Origin: DATAUD01 sp036501665
GTDB lineage: Bacteria; Verrucomicrobiota; Verrucomicrobiia; Limisphaerales; Palsa-1400
DNA: 64,000 nucleotides
Direction: 5' to 3'
Assembly: GCA_036501665.1 (NCBI GenBank)
Contig: DASXZW010000046.1
Span: 54,380 to 118,379, forward strand
In this document: in pieces, positions 18,701 to 26,414 of the stretch
Position numbering within the stretch: the stretch's first letter is position 1
Layout: the number at the start of each line of letters is the position of its first letter
Position numbers and translations under genes: made by a program
The notes under the pieces: generated by a model
What the model saw: the letters and a program-made list of their open reading frames with translations, nothing else
Told to the model about the DNA's origin: nothing
Database searches by the model: none

Positions 18701-19042
18701 GACCATCGCCGCCCGGTCCTCCACGGTCCGGCAAGCTAGATCGTTGGTGTACATATTTAGATGGCTGCGGACGTCATACACGCTCGTGACGAGGCGCTCG
18801 GTTTCGGCGATGTAAATCCTGCCATTTTCATCGAAGCAAAATGCCACGGGATTTTTCAACATCGGTTCCGCGGCGAACAAATCTATTTTGAATTCCGACG
18901 GCGCATGGAATTGTTGGATCGCCAATTCAGGATCAACGGCCTTGTTTTTCGCGTCGGAGGCCTCGCCTTCGGCGGCGTTAAGAACGAGTGGAAATCCAAT
19001 GGACAAAAGCGCGATGAAGCGCAAAGCAGCAGAAAAATTCAT
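15704..19042 (-). CDS. PVC-type membrane-bound dehydrogenase with HEAT repeats and C-terminal cytochrome c
   Basis: 1112 residues. A signal peptide (residues 1-23) is followed by a glucose/sorbosone-dehydrogenase-like beta-propeller (about 40-440: KNPVAFCFDENGRIYIAETER, GLRNPQDLAFDDHGNLFSGDNN). Helical HEAT-type repeats follow (about 470-940: DQRVRQEAQFEIV, DKDAEVRAQTAKVFGEA and similar). The C-terminus is a c-type cytochrome with CLRCH at residue 988 and a likely axial Met near 1087 (SAMPEGLG). This architecture is known almost only from Planctomycetota and Verrucomicrobiota, where it is abundant and largely uncharacterized. It probably oxidizes a sugar or alcohol outside the cytoplasm and passes electrons to its own heme. 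Confidence 0.93.
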   Translation of the reverse strand: MNFSAALRFIALLSIGFPLVLNAAEGEASDAKNKAVDPELAIQQFHAPSEFKIDLFAAEPMLKNPVAFCFDENGRIYIAETERLVTSVYDVRSHLNMYTNDLACRTVEDRAAMVKKFLGDHEKDLGVAPDQIRLLEDTKGTGKADHSTIFAGGFNGILEGLGAGVLARKGDVYYTDIPNLWLLRDTNHTGTVQEKTSLSYGYGVRYNYAGHDLHGLILGPDGRLYFSIGDRGLHVVTKEGKTLDYPDTGSVLRCNLDGSGLEVFAYGLRNPQDLAFDDHGNLFSGDNNCDYGDAARLVYIVQDGDSGWRVPNQFSDTTPAGVWNSEKLWHLHFPDQAAYLVPPIAHIGSGPSGIAHYPGTGFPESYNDHFFLCDFRGTPRNSGVHGFGLKETGAGFKMVDHTEFFWNILATDVKFSPDGRMFVSDWVQGWDAIGLGRLYRLYDPDLVNSKLVQETKQLIADGMEHKGRKELETLLSHPDQRVRQEAQFEIVDRALAEKSKPALNRDYTADLVETALDGTNALARLHGIWGLGQISRAGHVDALTPLKPLLQDKDAEVRAQTAKVFGEAQFASAGSGLIEQLKDSSSRVRFFAAIALSKIGTKEAVAPLITVLRDNADSDPFLRHAGVMGLVGTADQAELVAAGKDESRSVRMGALLAMRRLKMPEVSIFLHDSDPLLVLEAARAINDVPINEAMPQLASLIDKPTHSEPLDWRVVNANFRLGSEQNATALADYATQGDATSKVREEALFALETWAAPGPRDRVTGFWRPLPPRDGKPASTALTPVFSKILADAPDGVQLAAIVAAKKLSLTATAPLLLNLATNNQASGKLRVAALEALGEFHDSHLQDVVQMSMADGDHTVREAGMKLLAQIDPSEAVKALASVLQQGTTREKQSALTELGTLKGDAPDQVIAEWLGDLIEGKAPKELQLDIIEAATNRDSTLVKDKVKQYENSRRSDDEFIGFRETLYGGNAAAGKKIFMERPDASCLRCHKIHGKGGEVGPDLAGIITRHDREYILESILFPNKQIAAGFESLIVQMNDGKSYSGVLKSQTDDELTLLTQEEEEFVPVKLKKSDIKKQVKGLSAMPEGLGKVLSKSDIRDVVEYLASLKN

Positions 19043-19147
19043 AGTTAGTCAGTCTTCAATCTTGGCGTGTGAGGCCTCTGTGAATCATAACCAACCCCAA
19101 TTCCGAGTGGCAATCGGAAAACCATGAAGCTGGAACATCACTCGCTC

Positions 19148-19245
19148 TTACTTTGCGGCGATCTGCGCGGGCAACGCCAACTTTTCGAGGAAATTCTTGC
19201 GTGTCCATTCCCGCCCACTCATTCTGGTCAGTGACTCGAAGGAAA
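19148..19245 (-). pseudogene. Possible C-terminal remnant of a lost gene
   Basis: Minus-strand codons ending in TAA at 19148-19150 read SLTRMSGREWTRKNFLEKL and then ALPAQIAAK, which looks like a real protein C-terminus. Upstream in this frame the reading continues only into the next gene's sense sequence and soon hits a stop. The position, just upstream of the PVC cytochrome gene, suggests a truncated relic. The family is not recognised. Confidence 0.3.
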
Positions 19246-19255
19246 AGCGCACGTC

Positions 19256-19621
19256 ATGAAGGTTAATGCCCAAACGAGAATGAAACTGTTCGTCTGGTTG
19301 CTAGTTTTAGCATTCGCCGTTTTAAGCGCGTGTTGCTGGATGATTTCGTACGTAATCATGCTTGTTCTTGCTGACATAATACCCAATGTGATGTTGCCGG
19401 GTTTCACTGAATTACTCTTGCGTCACAACGGCTGGATTCTTTTGGTTCCTTTGCCGTGGGTGGTCTATGCAATTGTGCTGTCGGGTTCTCAAGATTTGAG
19501 CCCTGGGTCAGTATTCCTTTTCTCAGGCACAGTCGTCTTGACATTAGCTGTTTTAATTTGCTTGGTGTCTCTCGCCTGCGCTTTGCCCTACGCTTCGCTG
19601 CATCAGCATTTTGAACCGTAA
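19256..19621 (+). CDS. Hypothetical membrane protein with three membrane segments
   Basis: 121 residues, nearly all hydrophobic: an N-terminal segment (KLFVWLLVLAFAVLSACCWMI running into YVIMLVLADIIPNVMLP), a middle segment (WILLVPLPWVVYAIVL) and a C-terminal one (FLFSGTVVLTLAVLICLVSLACAL). The first ATG is used; codon 9 is another Met. No family recognised, and no neighbour gives a clue. Confidence 0.55.
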   Translation: MKVNAQTRMKLFVWLLVLAFAVLSACCWMISYVIMLVLADIIPNVMLPGFTELLLRHNGWILLVPLPWVVYAIVLSGSQDLSPGSVFLFSGTVVLTLAVLICLVSLACALPYASLHQHFEP

Positions 19622-19648
19622 GACGGCAGGCAGCATCGAGTGATTTTT

Positions 19649-19978
19649 TTACGCTGCCTGAAATTTCTCCCTTCGAGGAACGAAGCGTATCTCGATCCGC
19701 TTATCAACGGCGGCGGCAATGCGCTTGAGCATAGTCAACGAGTGTCCTTCGTAGTCGGAATCTTCCAACCTGCTTATTACGGATGGCGTTGTTCCAACCA
19801 ACTTGGCCAACCGTTCCTGCGTCAGGCCCGCTTGCTCTCTCAATTGATAAATTTTTCGCGCAAGTTCATCCTCAGCCCTCGCTTCTTCCAAGTCCGCAAT
19901 CCTGCGGGGTTTTCCCTCGTAATAACGCCGATGCAGAATTTCAACGGCGTCCGATGTTGCTTTTCGTTTCTTTGGCAT
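19649..19978 (-). CDS. XRE-family antitoxin (HigA-like)
   Basis: 109 residues. The helix-turn-helix lies at about residues 43-95: LARKIYQLREQAGLTQERLAKLVGTTPSVISRLE, then SLTMLKRIAAAVDKRIEIRF. This is the HigA-type antitoxin pattern, which neutralizes the HigB toxin and represses its own promoter. It begins 2 bases after the toxin stop, in the toxin-first order typical of HigBA. Confidence 0.88.
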   Translation of the reverse strand: MPKKRKATSDAVEILHRRYYEGKPRRIADLEEARAEDELARKIYQLREQAGLTQERLAKLVGTTPSVISRLEDSDYEGHSLTMLKRIAAAVDKRIEIRFVPRREKFQAA

Positions 19979-19980
19979 AC

Positions 19981-20355
19981 TTACTCCTCCTCGTATGTGT
20001 GAAGTTTTGGGTCTCTTTCAAACTTCTGCTTTCTTTGGATGGCTTTTGCGATTTCCTTGGTCGGCACTTCCGCCTCCTTGATTAAACCGTGCGATACAAC
20101 GGCGGCTGTCCTTCCGTGGAAAAAATATAAAATCCGATAGTTCAAATGTTGCAGCCCGATGCGGAGCTCATAAATGCCGTCTCGCAAAAAATCCGCTTCC
20201 GGGCGTCTGAGATCGTGACCCGCCTCCTTTAGTCTTTCGATCCTCACTCTGCATTTGTCGAGGGCCTTTGGCTGCAATGTGTCCAGCCATTCGAGAATGG
20301 GAACGGAGCCGTCATCTTCTCGATAAAAGACGACATCAATTTGCGGCACTGACAC
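19981..20355 (-). CDS. RelE/HigB-family toxin (phage Gp49-like)
   Basis: 124 residues with VPILEWLDTL, an acidic/basic helical centre (KCRVRIERLKEAG), then GIYELRIGLQHLNYRILYFFHGRTAAVVSHGLIKEAEVPTKEI. This is the HigB/Gp49 pattern of ribosome-dependent mRNA interferases. The helix-strand core and the final KEIAKAIQRKQKF helix are intact, so the toxin looks functional. A GTG start at 20355 is used. It is immediately upstream of its HTH antitoxin. Confidence 0.88.
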   Translation of the reverse strand: MSVPQIDVVFYREDDGSVPILEWLDTLQPKALDKCRVRIERLKEAGHDLRRPEADFLRDGIYELRIGLQHLNYRILYFFHGRTAAVVSHGLIKEAEVPTKEIAKAIQRKQKFERDPKLHTYEEE

Positions 20356-20433
20356 CCTTTCTCATCAGATTCAAATGTTCGCAATTTTGCGAAGTTTGTC
20401 AAGGTAAGATTCGTGGCCAGCGAACTCCAAAAC

Positions 20434-21540
20434 TCAGTGATGCGTTAAAAGGATGAGCAACCCTGCCGCTGCCAATGCCCCCAGCACGGCCAGTGTGATT
20501 TTCACCCAGCTCAACGGATGTTTTCCCGCGATGACGCCGGTGTAGCCATTGATGACAACCTGGTAGTTTTGCGCGCCGTAATTGTAGGTCAACAGCCAGA
20601 TCGGCACGAGGATGTGCTTGAACGTCTGGCCGCAAAAATCCGCCTGCACCTGAAGGTTTCGGTGAGTGTCGCCGGGCACTTGATCGCCGCAAAGATGCTG
20701 TAATTCCGACTCCATTTTTCCGCGCGCTTCGCGAGCGGCGTTTACGAGGTCGATCTGGTAACGCTCGACAACCCAACCCGAAAGGTAGCCCGCGTTGTAA
20801 GGAACCAAATCGCTCGTTGTCGGGAACGGCTCGATTTTTCGCAGCATTTCCATCTGCACCCCGCGTGATGCCGGAACCAGTTCGTCGTCAAAAAAATGAT
20901 CCAGCATGCCGCTCGACGGTTCCCACCGGATTTTTTGCACCTCGCGCGTTTGGGTGTTGCCGTTGGCGTCGCGGAATTGCTCAGTTTCAACGTAATAATA
21001 TCCGCTCTCCGCCGTCCATTCCGCGTGAGTCTGCGCGTCGAATGTCCAGTAAGGGATGTAAAGCCCCTTGACGGTGTCGGTCAGAGCGGCGTCTTTGAGT
21101 TTGTTCGGCGCGAACCATCGGTTGCCGTACCATTTCCGAATTGAATCGCGCACGTTCGATTCGGCCAGCTTCATCGGCAGCAAACTCTCCGGACGAAATG
21201 CGTCCTTCGTTTCCTCGTAAGGCACGAGCGCGCTCGAACCGCAAAAATCGCATCGCTGCGCAACTCGCTCCGGGTCGAACACCGAAATGGCCTGGCAACT
21301 CTGGCACTTGACGGAGATTTTTTTCGCCTGCCAACCGCGCTGGTCATCGGGAATGCCGCGCAACGCCGCGACGAGATCATGCTCGACAATTATTTCCTGC
21401 CCCGCCTCGTTCAATTCCATTTGCGCTGGAGAAGTCGTGCCGCAAAACGGGCAAATGATCAACTTCTTGGCGGGGTTCCATTGCGCCTCGCCGCCGCACG
21501 AGGGGCACGAGAACTTCTTTTGCGCTGTGACTTCGGACAT
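20434..21540 (-). CDS. Zinc-ribbon membrane protein paired with an SPFH gene
   Basis: 368 residues. The N-terminus holds two zinc-ribbon-like CxxC sets, SCPSCGG with ICPFCGT (residues 11-35) and KCQSCQ with RCDFCGS (about 77-100). A long domain follows with YIPYWTFDAQTHAEWTAESGYYY and YLSGWVVERYQIDL, and the C-terminus has one membrane helix (ITLAVLGALAAAGLLILL). The protein is anchored at its C-terminus with the ribbons in the cytoplasm. It lies 21 bases after the SPFH gene on the same strand. Similar pairs occur in many bacteria without an established function. Confidence 0.75.
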   Translation of the reverse strand: MSEVTAQKKFSCPSCGGEAQWNPAKKLIICPFCGTTSPAQMELNEAGQEIIVEHDLVAALRGIPDDQRGWQAKKISVKCQSCQAISVFDPERVAQRCDFCGSSALVPYEETKDAFRPESLLPMKLAESNVRDSIRKWYGNRWFAPNKLKDAALTDTVKGLYIPYWTFDAQTHAEWTAESGYYYVETEQFRDANGNTQTREVQKIRWEPSSGMLDHFFDDELVPASRGVQMEMLRKIEPFPTTSDLVPYNAGYLSGWVVERYQIDLVNAAREARGKMESELQHLCGDQVPGDTHRNLQVQADFCGQTFKHILVPIWLLTYNYGAQNYQVVINGYTGVIAGKHPLSWVKITLAVLGALAAAGLLILLTHH

Positions 21541-21561
21541 CGCGTTGAGGGGATTATCGGG

Positions 21562-22647
21562 TTAGCTCTTCAAATAATCGTCCAACGCCGGTTTGCTGAT
21601 GCGCCAGGCTGAACCGATTTTTTTGCCCTTGAGTTCGCCCTTTTCGAGCGTCGCAAGCACATCGGCCTCGCTGACACCCAAAGTCTGTGCGACTTCGCCG
21701 GGACTCATCAATTGAACGCCGCCAGTCGCTCCTGCTCCACCGCCGCCACCGCCGCCCGGAGGAGCAATCACCGGAGGCGCGCTCTGGCCAGTATTCAACG
21801 CTGCGGCCAATTGCTGCCCCATCGCCAGTCCCGCGCCCAATTGCGCGGCGGAATTTGCCAAACCGCCTCCGCCTCCGTCGCCTTTGCCAATCGACTGCGC
21901 CATTTGAAACTTTACGTAGTCATTCAAGTTGCCCACCGCAGCCATGCTGCTCCGCTTGTCGATGGCCTGTTCCACTTCGGGCGGCACCGAGACATTCTCG
22001 ACGACGAAGTTGGAAAATTGAATTCCGTATTGACTCGACACAGCGGGATTGATCGCCGGCAAAAGCGCCGCGCCAAGTTCCTGATAGCGCGAAGCAACAT
22101 CGAGCACGGGCAATTTAGCTGCTGCCAGAGCTTCGGTAAACACACTGACAATCCGCGAACGCATCGTGTCGGCAAATTCCTCAAGCCGGAAATGATCGTC
22201 CGTGCCGGCGACTTCCTTGAGAAAGAGTTTTACGTCGGTGACATGAAAATCAAATATTCCGTAGGCGCGCGCCCGGACCACGCCGAAATCCGCGTCGCGG
22301 AGCATGATGGGATTTGCCGTGCCCCACTTGTTTCCGGTGAAAAGCCGAGTATTGACAAAATAGACGTCGGCCTTGAAAGGGGAATGAAGCCCGTACTTCC
22401 AGCCTTTAAGCGTGGAAAGAATGGGAATGTTGTCGGTCGTCAACGTGTGTTTGCCGGGGCCGAACGAATCGCCGAATTGTCCCAGGTAAACGAACTGGGC
22501 CACCTGGGATTCGCGCACGATCAACTGGGCGCCGTTCTTGATTTCCTTGTCCATGTCCGGGTAGCGGAAGGAAATGGTGTCGCGGGAATCATCCTGCCAC
22601 TCGATGATTTCGAGAAACTGAGTTTTTAGGTAATCCATTAGGCTCAT
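21562..22647 (-). CDS. SPFH-domain protein with C-terminal excisionase-like HTH
   Basis: 361 residues. Residues 1-230 are an SPFH/band-7-like domain (FLEIIEWQDDSRDTISFRYP, QLIVRESQVAQFVYLG, PGKHTLTTDNIPILS, GIFDFHVTDVKLFLKEVAG) of the YdjI type, lacking an N-terminal membrane helix. A Gly/Ala-rich linker follows (PPGGGGGGGAGATGG). The last 55 residues (LMSPGEVAQTLGVSEADVLATLEKGELKGKKIG) are a MerR/excisionase-like winged helix that in such proteins can bind partner peptides or DNA. The ATG at 22647 with GAAAGAG upstream is preferred to the longer frame from 22686. It is co-transcribed with the zinc-ribbon gene. Confidence 0.82.
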   Translation of the reverse strand: MSLMDYLKTQFLEIIEWQDDSRDTISFRYPDMDKEIKNGAQLIVRESQVAQFVYLGQFGDSFGPGKHTLTTDNIPILSTLKGWKYGLHSPFKADVYFVNTRLFTGNKWGTANPIMLRDADFGVVRARAYGIFDFHVTDVKLFLKEVAGTDDHFRLEEFADTMRSRIVSVFTEALAAAKLPVLDVASRYQELGAALLPAINPAVSSQYGIQFSNFVVENVSVPPEVEQAIDKRSSMAAVGNLNDYVKFQMAQSIGKGDGGGGGLANSAAQLGAGLAMGQQLAAALNTGQSAPPVIAPPGGGGGGGAGATGGVQLMSPGEVAQTLGVSEADVLATLEKGELKGKKIGSAWRISKPALDDYLKS

Positions 22648-22782
22648 AGTAATCTCTTTCGTTTCGTTGACTGGATATTCGTCCAAAGTCGGGAAAGTGT
22701 GAACTACAAATTTCGTCCGATTTTATACAGGCCGGTCGATAAAGATTGGGCTTCTGCTACAGCTCAACGTTTTCGATCGGTA

Positions 22783-23274
22783 TCACTCTTCAATGGCAGA
22801 TAATTGAACGTATAATAATTCAACAGACTTTTGCAACTCATGAAGCGGATAATCCTCACCATAGAATTTGAAAACGTCTCCGTCCAACGCACGTAAAAAT
22901 GCTTTGGTCGGAAAGCCTTTGGCACCTGTAATAATGTTCATATCGAAAAAGGCATTCCTGTCGAAATCTGCAACCCATTTATCGAGACGTTCATCGAAGT
23001 GTTCAAGGTGATTTCGAAGCCGCCTGAACGACTTCAGATCAACTTCGGACAAATTGGCATGAGCGGCTAAGAGCGAAGCTCGCGGACTGTTTGGCTTCGG
23101 GTCTAACAGCTTATCCACATTAGCTACATGAAGAATGAAATGGTGTAGATTGTAAAAAACACTCGGAGCGTCACCGGAAGCTCGCGCATTCTGGAATTCC
23201 GTGAAACTTCGTTTTGCAAACTCAAGTTGAGTAAGAGCTTCGCGGATATAAATGCGCCAGTTATCCATTGTCAT
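22783..23274 (-). CDS. HEPN-like helical protein
   Basis: 163 residues, almost all alpha-helical. It contains RRLRNHLEHFDERLDKWV, with Arg87 and His92 spaced as in the R-x4-H signature of HEPN-domain RNases. The rest (NLHHFILHVANVDKLLD, LHELQKSVELLYVQL) fits a HEPN-like helical bundle. HEPN proteins are often toxins, defence effectors or helpers of nucleotidyltransferases, but no nucleotidyltransferase or antitoxin is next to it. The call is motif-based. Confidence 0.55.
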   Translation of the reverse strand: MTMDNWRIYIREALTQLEFAKRSFTEFQNARASGDAPSVFYNLHHFILHVANVDKLLDPKPNSPRASLLAAHANLSEVDLKSFRRLRNHLEHFDERLDKWVADFDRNAFFDMNIITGAKGFPTKAFLRALDGDVFKFYGEDYPLHELQKSVELLYVQLSAIEE

Positions 23275-23301
23275 TGGTTTGGTGCAAAAAATGACAATTG
23301 A

Positions 23302-23526
23302 CTACCCACCGAAAACCCTGCGCCACCACGACTTGCGTTGTAGCGGCAACTCCGCTACGGACTTGTTCAATCGTCTGGCAATCTCCGGCGGGACCGGCGT
23401 CCGCGCGGCGTCGTGACGCAGTAATTCCTCTGCGTTTTCAAAGCGCAACTCACGCGTCGAGGCCAGTTGTGTTTCAGCGGAAAGTTCCTGCTTTTGACCG
23501 GTCGAAAGTTTGGATTGTTGTTTCAT
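23302..23526 (-). CDS. Small protein downstream of an ECF sigma factor
   Basis: 74 residues starting ATG at 23526 with GGAGTGA upstream, 7 bases after the sigma factor stop. It is polar, with a basic tryptophan-rich tail (LQRKSWWRRVFGG) that could associate with the membrane or RNA. The middle reads RELRFENAEELLRHDAART. It lacks the zinc motif and membrane helix of classical anti-sigma factors. Its position suggests it modulates the sigma factor, but this is inference. Confidence 0.6.
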   Translation of the reverse strand: MKQQSKLSTGQKQELSAETQLASTRELRFENAEELLRHDAARTPVPPEIARRLNKSVAELPLQRKSWWRRVFGG

Positions 23527-23533
23527 CTTGACG

Positions 23534-24091
23534 TCACTCCGATTTTGAGAACAGCGCCGCAAAGGCTTTTCGGGCGCGATGCAATTTGCCGCGAACCGCA
23601 TCCGGTGTTTGTTCGGTCAGCGCGCCGATTTGTTCATAGCTCAATTCCTGATCGCTGACGAGAAGCAGCAACAGGCGATACTCCGGCTGCAATTGGTCCA
23701 GCGTCTTTTGAATTCGTGCGCCGAGTTCCTTCGTTTCAAGAATGCGCAACGGAGATTCGCCGCCAACAGCATTGTCCCAGACCGGACTGTCGCTGCTCGG
23801 AAACATATGCCGCTCGTTCCACGTCCGCTGAAGATTGCGGCAATGATTGATGGCGATGCGATAAAGCCAGGTCCTCGCCGATGCCTCGCCGCGAAATTGC
23901 TCCCCTTTGCGCAGCGCCTTGAGAAAAACATCGTGCGTCGCGTCCTGGGCTTTTTGCGCGTCGCCCAAAAATCGCAGGGCAAGATAGTAAATCGCGCGGC
24001 TGTGGGCCGTGTAAAGACCGCGCAACTCCTCCGAGTCAATATGGACTTCGGGCGTTGCGGGTTTTTCGGGCGCTTCGCGAACTTCGCTCAT
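23534..24091 (-). CDS. ECF-type RNA polymerase sigma factor
   Basis: 185 residues with a region 2 (LYTAHSRAIYYLALRFLGDAQKAQDATHDVFLKALRK, then ARTWLYRIAINHCRNLQR) and a region 4 (LQPEYRLLLLLVSDQELSYEQIGALTEQTPDAVRGKLHRARKAF). These bind the -10 and -35 elements. No fused sensor domain is present. The ATG at 24091 is favoured over a GTG six codons earlier. A small ORF follows immediately, and isocitrate dehydrogenase lies downstream-to-upstream on the same strand at 24148. Confidence 0.9.
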   Translation of the reverse strand: MSEVREAPEKPATPEVHIDSEELRGLYTAHSRAIYYLALRFLGDAQKAQDATHDVFLKALRKGEQFRGEASARTWLYRIAINHCRNLQRTWNERHMFPSSDSPVWDNAVGGESPLRILETKELGARIQKTLDQLQPEYRLLLLLVSDQELSYEQIGALTEQTPDAVRGKLHRARKAFAALFSKSE

Positions 24092-24147
24092 GAGCGTGAG
24101 TGGTTCCACAGTTCATTAGAGCGCCCGCGCCCGAAAACGTCACGCGC

Positions 24148-25464
24148 TCACATGTGCGAAATAATATTGTCGCCGAACTCCGAACACTTGATTTCCACGC
24201 CGCCGGGCATCATTCGGGCGAAATCGTAAGTGACGCGCTTGGAGGCAATCGCGCCGTTGATTCCTTTGAGAATCAAATCCGCCGCTTCAACCCATCCCAA
24301 GTGCCGAAGCATCATTTCGCCGCTCAACACAACACTGCCGGGGTTGACGCGGTCCTGGTTCGCATATTTAGGGGCCGTGCCGTGCGTGGCTTCAAATATC
24401 GCGTGGCCCGTGATGTAATTGATGTTTCCTCCCGGCGCGATGCCAATTCCGCCGACCTGCGCCGCCAGAGCATCGCTGAGATAATCCCCATTGAGGTTCA
24501 ACGTCGCGATAACATCGAAATCCTCAGGTCTTGTGAGCACTTGTTGTAAGGCAATGTCGGCAATCGCATCCTTGATGACGAGGCCCGCGCCTGGTTTGCC
24601 TTCGGGTATTTTGCACCAGGGGCCGCCGTCGATTTCGACCGCGCCAAAATGTTCCTTGGCCGTCTGATACCCCCAGTCGCGGAACGCGCCTTCCGTGAAC
24701 TTCATGATGTTTCCCTTGTGAACCAGCGTCACGCTCTTGCGCTTGAACTTGATGGCGTAGGCGAGCGCGCTGTGAATCAAACGCACCGAACCGCTGTAGC
24801 TGACCGGCTTGATTCCGATGCCAACACGAACATCCGTCGGAAAATCCTTTGCGCCGACCGCCGTCCAAAATTGTTCCGCCTTCTCCTTCGTCCCGAAACG
24901 AATTTTGCTGAACGCCTTTGGAAATTCCTTCTCGATAAACCCAAGACACTTTGCCGCTTCCGGCGTTCCGGCGGCGTATTCGATTCCCGCGTAAATGTCC
25001 TCGGTGTTCTCGCGGAAAATGACCATCTCCACTTTCTCCGGGTGTTTGACTGGGCTTGGGACGCCTTGAAAATATTGCACCGGGCGAAGACAGACATACA
25101 GATCAAGCTGTTGCCGCAATTCAACATTCAGCGAACGAATCCCGCCGCCAACCGGCGTCGTCAACGGCCCCTTAATGCCAACAAGAAATTCCCGGAAAGC
25201 CGTCAGCGTGTCCTCGGGCAGCCATGTGTTGAATCGCTTGAAAGAGACCTCGCCGGCGAAAACCTCGAACCAGGAGATTTTGCGCTTTCCGCCGTAAGCC
25301 TTTTTGACAGCGGCGTCGAAAACCTTTTCGCTTGCCGCCCAAATATCCGGCCCGGTGCCGTCGCCGCGGATGAACGGGATGATGGGGTTTTCGGGAACGT
25401 TGAGTTTGCCTTGGGCGATGCTGATTTTGCCCCCAGCCGGAGGAGTGATGTCTTTGTAAGCCAT
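24148..25464 (-). CDS. icd: NADP-dependent isocitrate dehydrogenase
   Basis: 438 residues of the E. coli type, converting isocitrate to 2-oxoglutarate in the TCA cycle. Visible motifs are FIRGDGTGPDIW (start of the fold), IKGPLTTPVGGGIRSLNVELRQQLDLYVCLRPV (substrate loop with the Ser), FRENTEDIYAGIEY, HKGNIMKFTEGAFRDWGY, and NLNGDYLSDALAAQVGGIG followed by EATHGTAPKYA. The ATG at 25464 (MAYKDITPPAGG) trims 46 non-conserved codons of the longest frame. It is upstream of the sigma factor gene with a 56-base gap. Confidence 0.96.
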   Translation of the reverse strand: MAYKDITPPAGGKISIAQGKLNVPENPIIPFIRGDGTGPDIWAASEKVFDAAVKKAYGGKRKISWFEVFAGEVSFKRFNTWLPEDTLTAFREFLVGIKGPLTTPVGGGIRSLNVELRQQLDLYVCLRPVQYFQGVPSPVKHPEKVEMVIFRENTEDIYAGIEYAAGTPEAAKCLGFIEKEFPKAFSKIRFGTKEKAEQFWTAVGAKDFPTDVRVGIGIKPVSYSGSVRLIHSALAYAIKFKRKSVTLVHKGNIMKFTEGAFRDWGYQTAKEHFGAVEIDGGPWCKIPEGKPGAGLVIKDAIADIALQQVLTRPEDFDVIATLNLNGDYLSDALAAQVGGIGIAPGGNINYITGHAIFEATHGTAPKYANQDRVNPGSVVLSGEMMLRHLGWVEAADLILKGINGAIASKRVTYDFARMMPGGVEIKCSEFGDNIISHM

Positions 25465-25663
25465 GTCAGATTCAATTTTAAAAAAACCGCGTCCACAAAT
25501 AAACCGTGCGCCGGAGAAAGCAAGGAGAGAACGCATGTTCAAATGGCCGAACACATCAAAAGTTGGGTGCTCACCGCAACTTTTGCCGCAACAGCACCCC
25601 ATTGATTAACTTGACAGGTGTGTTTGATTTACAGCGGAGATTCTCAAAGGAGGGAGTCTCGAA

Positions 25664-25942
25664 ATGGAGGGAACTATGACTGAATCGAAATTCAGCAGCG
25701 GGTCGGGAAAACCAGAAGAGTCGCGATTGGACGACTACGATTTTCGCCGCCATTTACGCCAGACGGTGATTCTTCTCGGAGGAAAAAATAAAATCGCCGA
25801 TCTCCTCACAAAGTCACAGGACTTTCATGTTTCGCATGGAGACGTTGAGGATCTGAAGAGATACAACATGGAGCTGATCGACGAGCTCAAATCCCGCCTG
25901 TCAAACATCAACAAAGTAAGAATCCGCCCGAAGTCAAAGTGA
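25664..25942 (+). CDS. Small hypothetical protein
   Basis: 92 residues, charged and mostly helical, with DDYDFRRHLRQTVILLGGKNKIADLL and DVEDLKRYNMELIDELKSRL. Both ATG codons (25664 and 25676) have a good ribosome site (AAGGAGG and GGAGG). The final 9 bases overlap the end of the convergent gene. No family recognised; strong translation signals make it likely real. Confidence 0.6.
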   Translation: MEGTMTESKFSSGSGKPEESRLDDYDFRRHLRQTVILLGGKNKIADLLTKSQDFHVSHGDVEDLKRYNMELIDELKSRLSNINKVRIRPKSK

Positions 25943-26278
25943 AAGCTTCGCGCAGGTCAAACTCGTGTCCGCCGGAACCAAAGTATATGCCTCAGCGACG
26001 ATCAGTTCTCCCATGGCGCGACTGTGTAATTGACACAGAGGCCCGACGAACCAGCCATGATCGTGGTCTTCAACTTTTTGAAAGAGTGTGCCCACGAGGT
26101 CTTTGTTCAAACATCCGTCAACCGGGCAATAAGTGATTCTGTGCCCGCTGGATTTTTCCCAATGCTTTAGCCACGATCCGCACTTGCACGTGCTTTGAGC
26201 ATGTTTGTCGATATTCTTGACTTTCACAGTTCCGCCACGATAGGGCCTGGGCGGCAAAATTATTTGCACTTGACTCAT
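25934..26278 (-). CDS. Small cysteine-rich hypothetical protein
   Basis: 114 residues containing CKCGSWLKHW, YCPVDGCLNKD and PLCQLHSRAMGELI. The cysteines and histidines are spaced like a zinc-binding HNH-less treble-clef or zinc-ribbon domain. The ATG at 26278 is well placed. It converges on, and overlaps by 9 bases, the ORF at 25664. Function unknown. Confidence 0.55.
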   Translation of the reverse strand: MSQVQIILPPRPYRGGTVKVKNIDKHAQSTCKCGSWLKHWEKSSGHRITYCPVDGCLNKDLVGTLFQKVEDHDHGWFVGPLCQLHSRAMGELIVAEAYTLVPADTSLTCAKLSL

Positions 26279-26414
26279 TGAAACGCCTTTTTTAGCTCCG
26301 TGCAGTTTGCGCTAAAATGACAACTTATGAAATAGGGCAAACACCGCCGTCGGTAATAGGGGAATCCATGTAAATATGCCCATTTCGGCAAATGAAAAAC
26401 TATGGAAGGTGGGA

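Noticed and set aside
21712..22629. A 305-codon plus-strand frame opposite the SPFH gene
   Set aside because: Antisense of a well-supported SPFH protein, with an Arg-rich composition typical of shadows.
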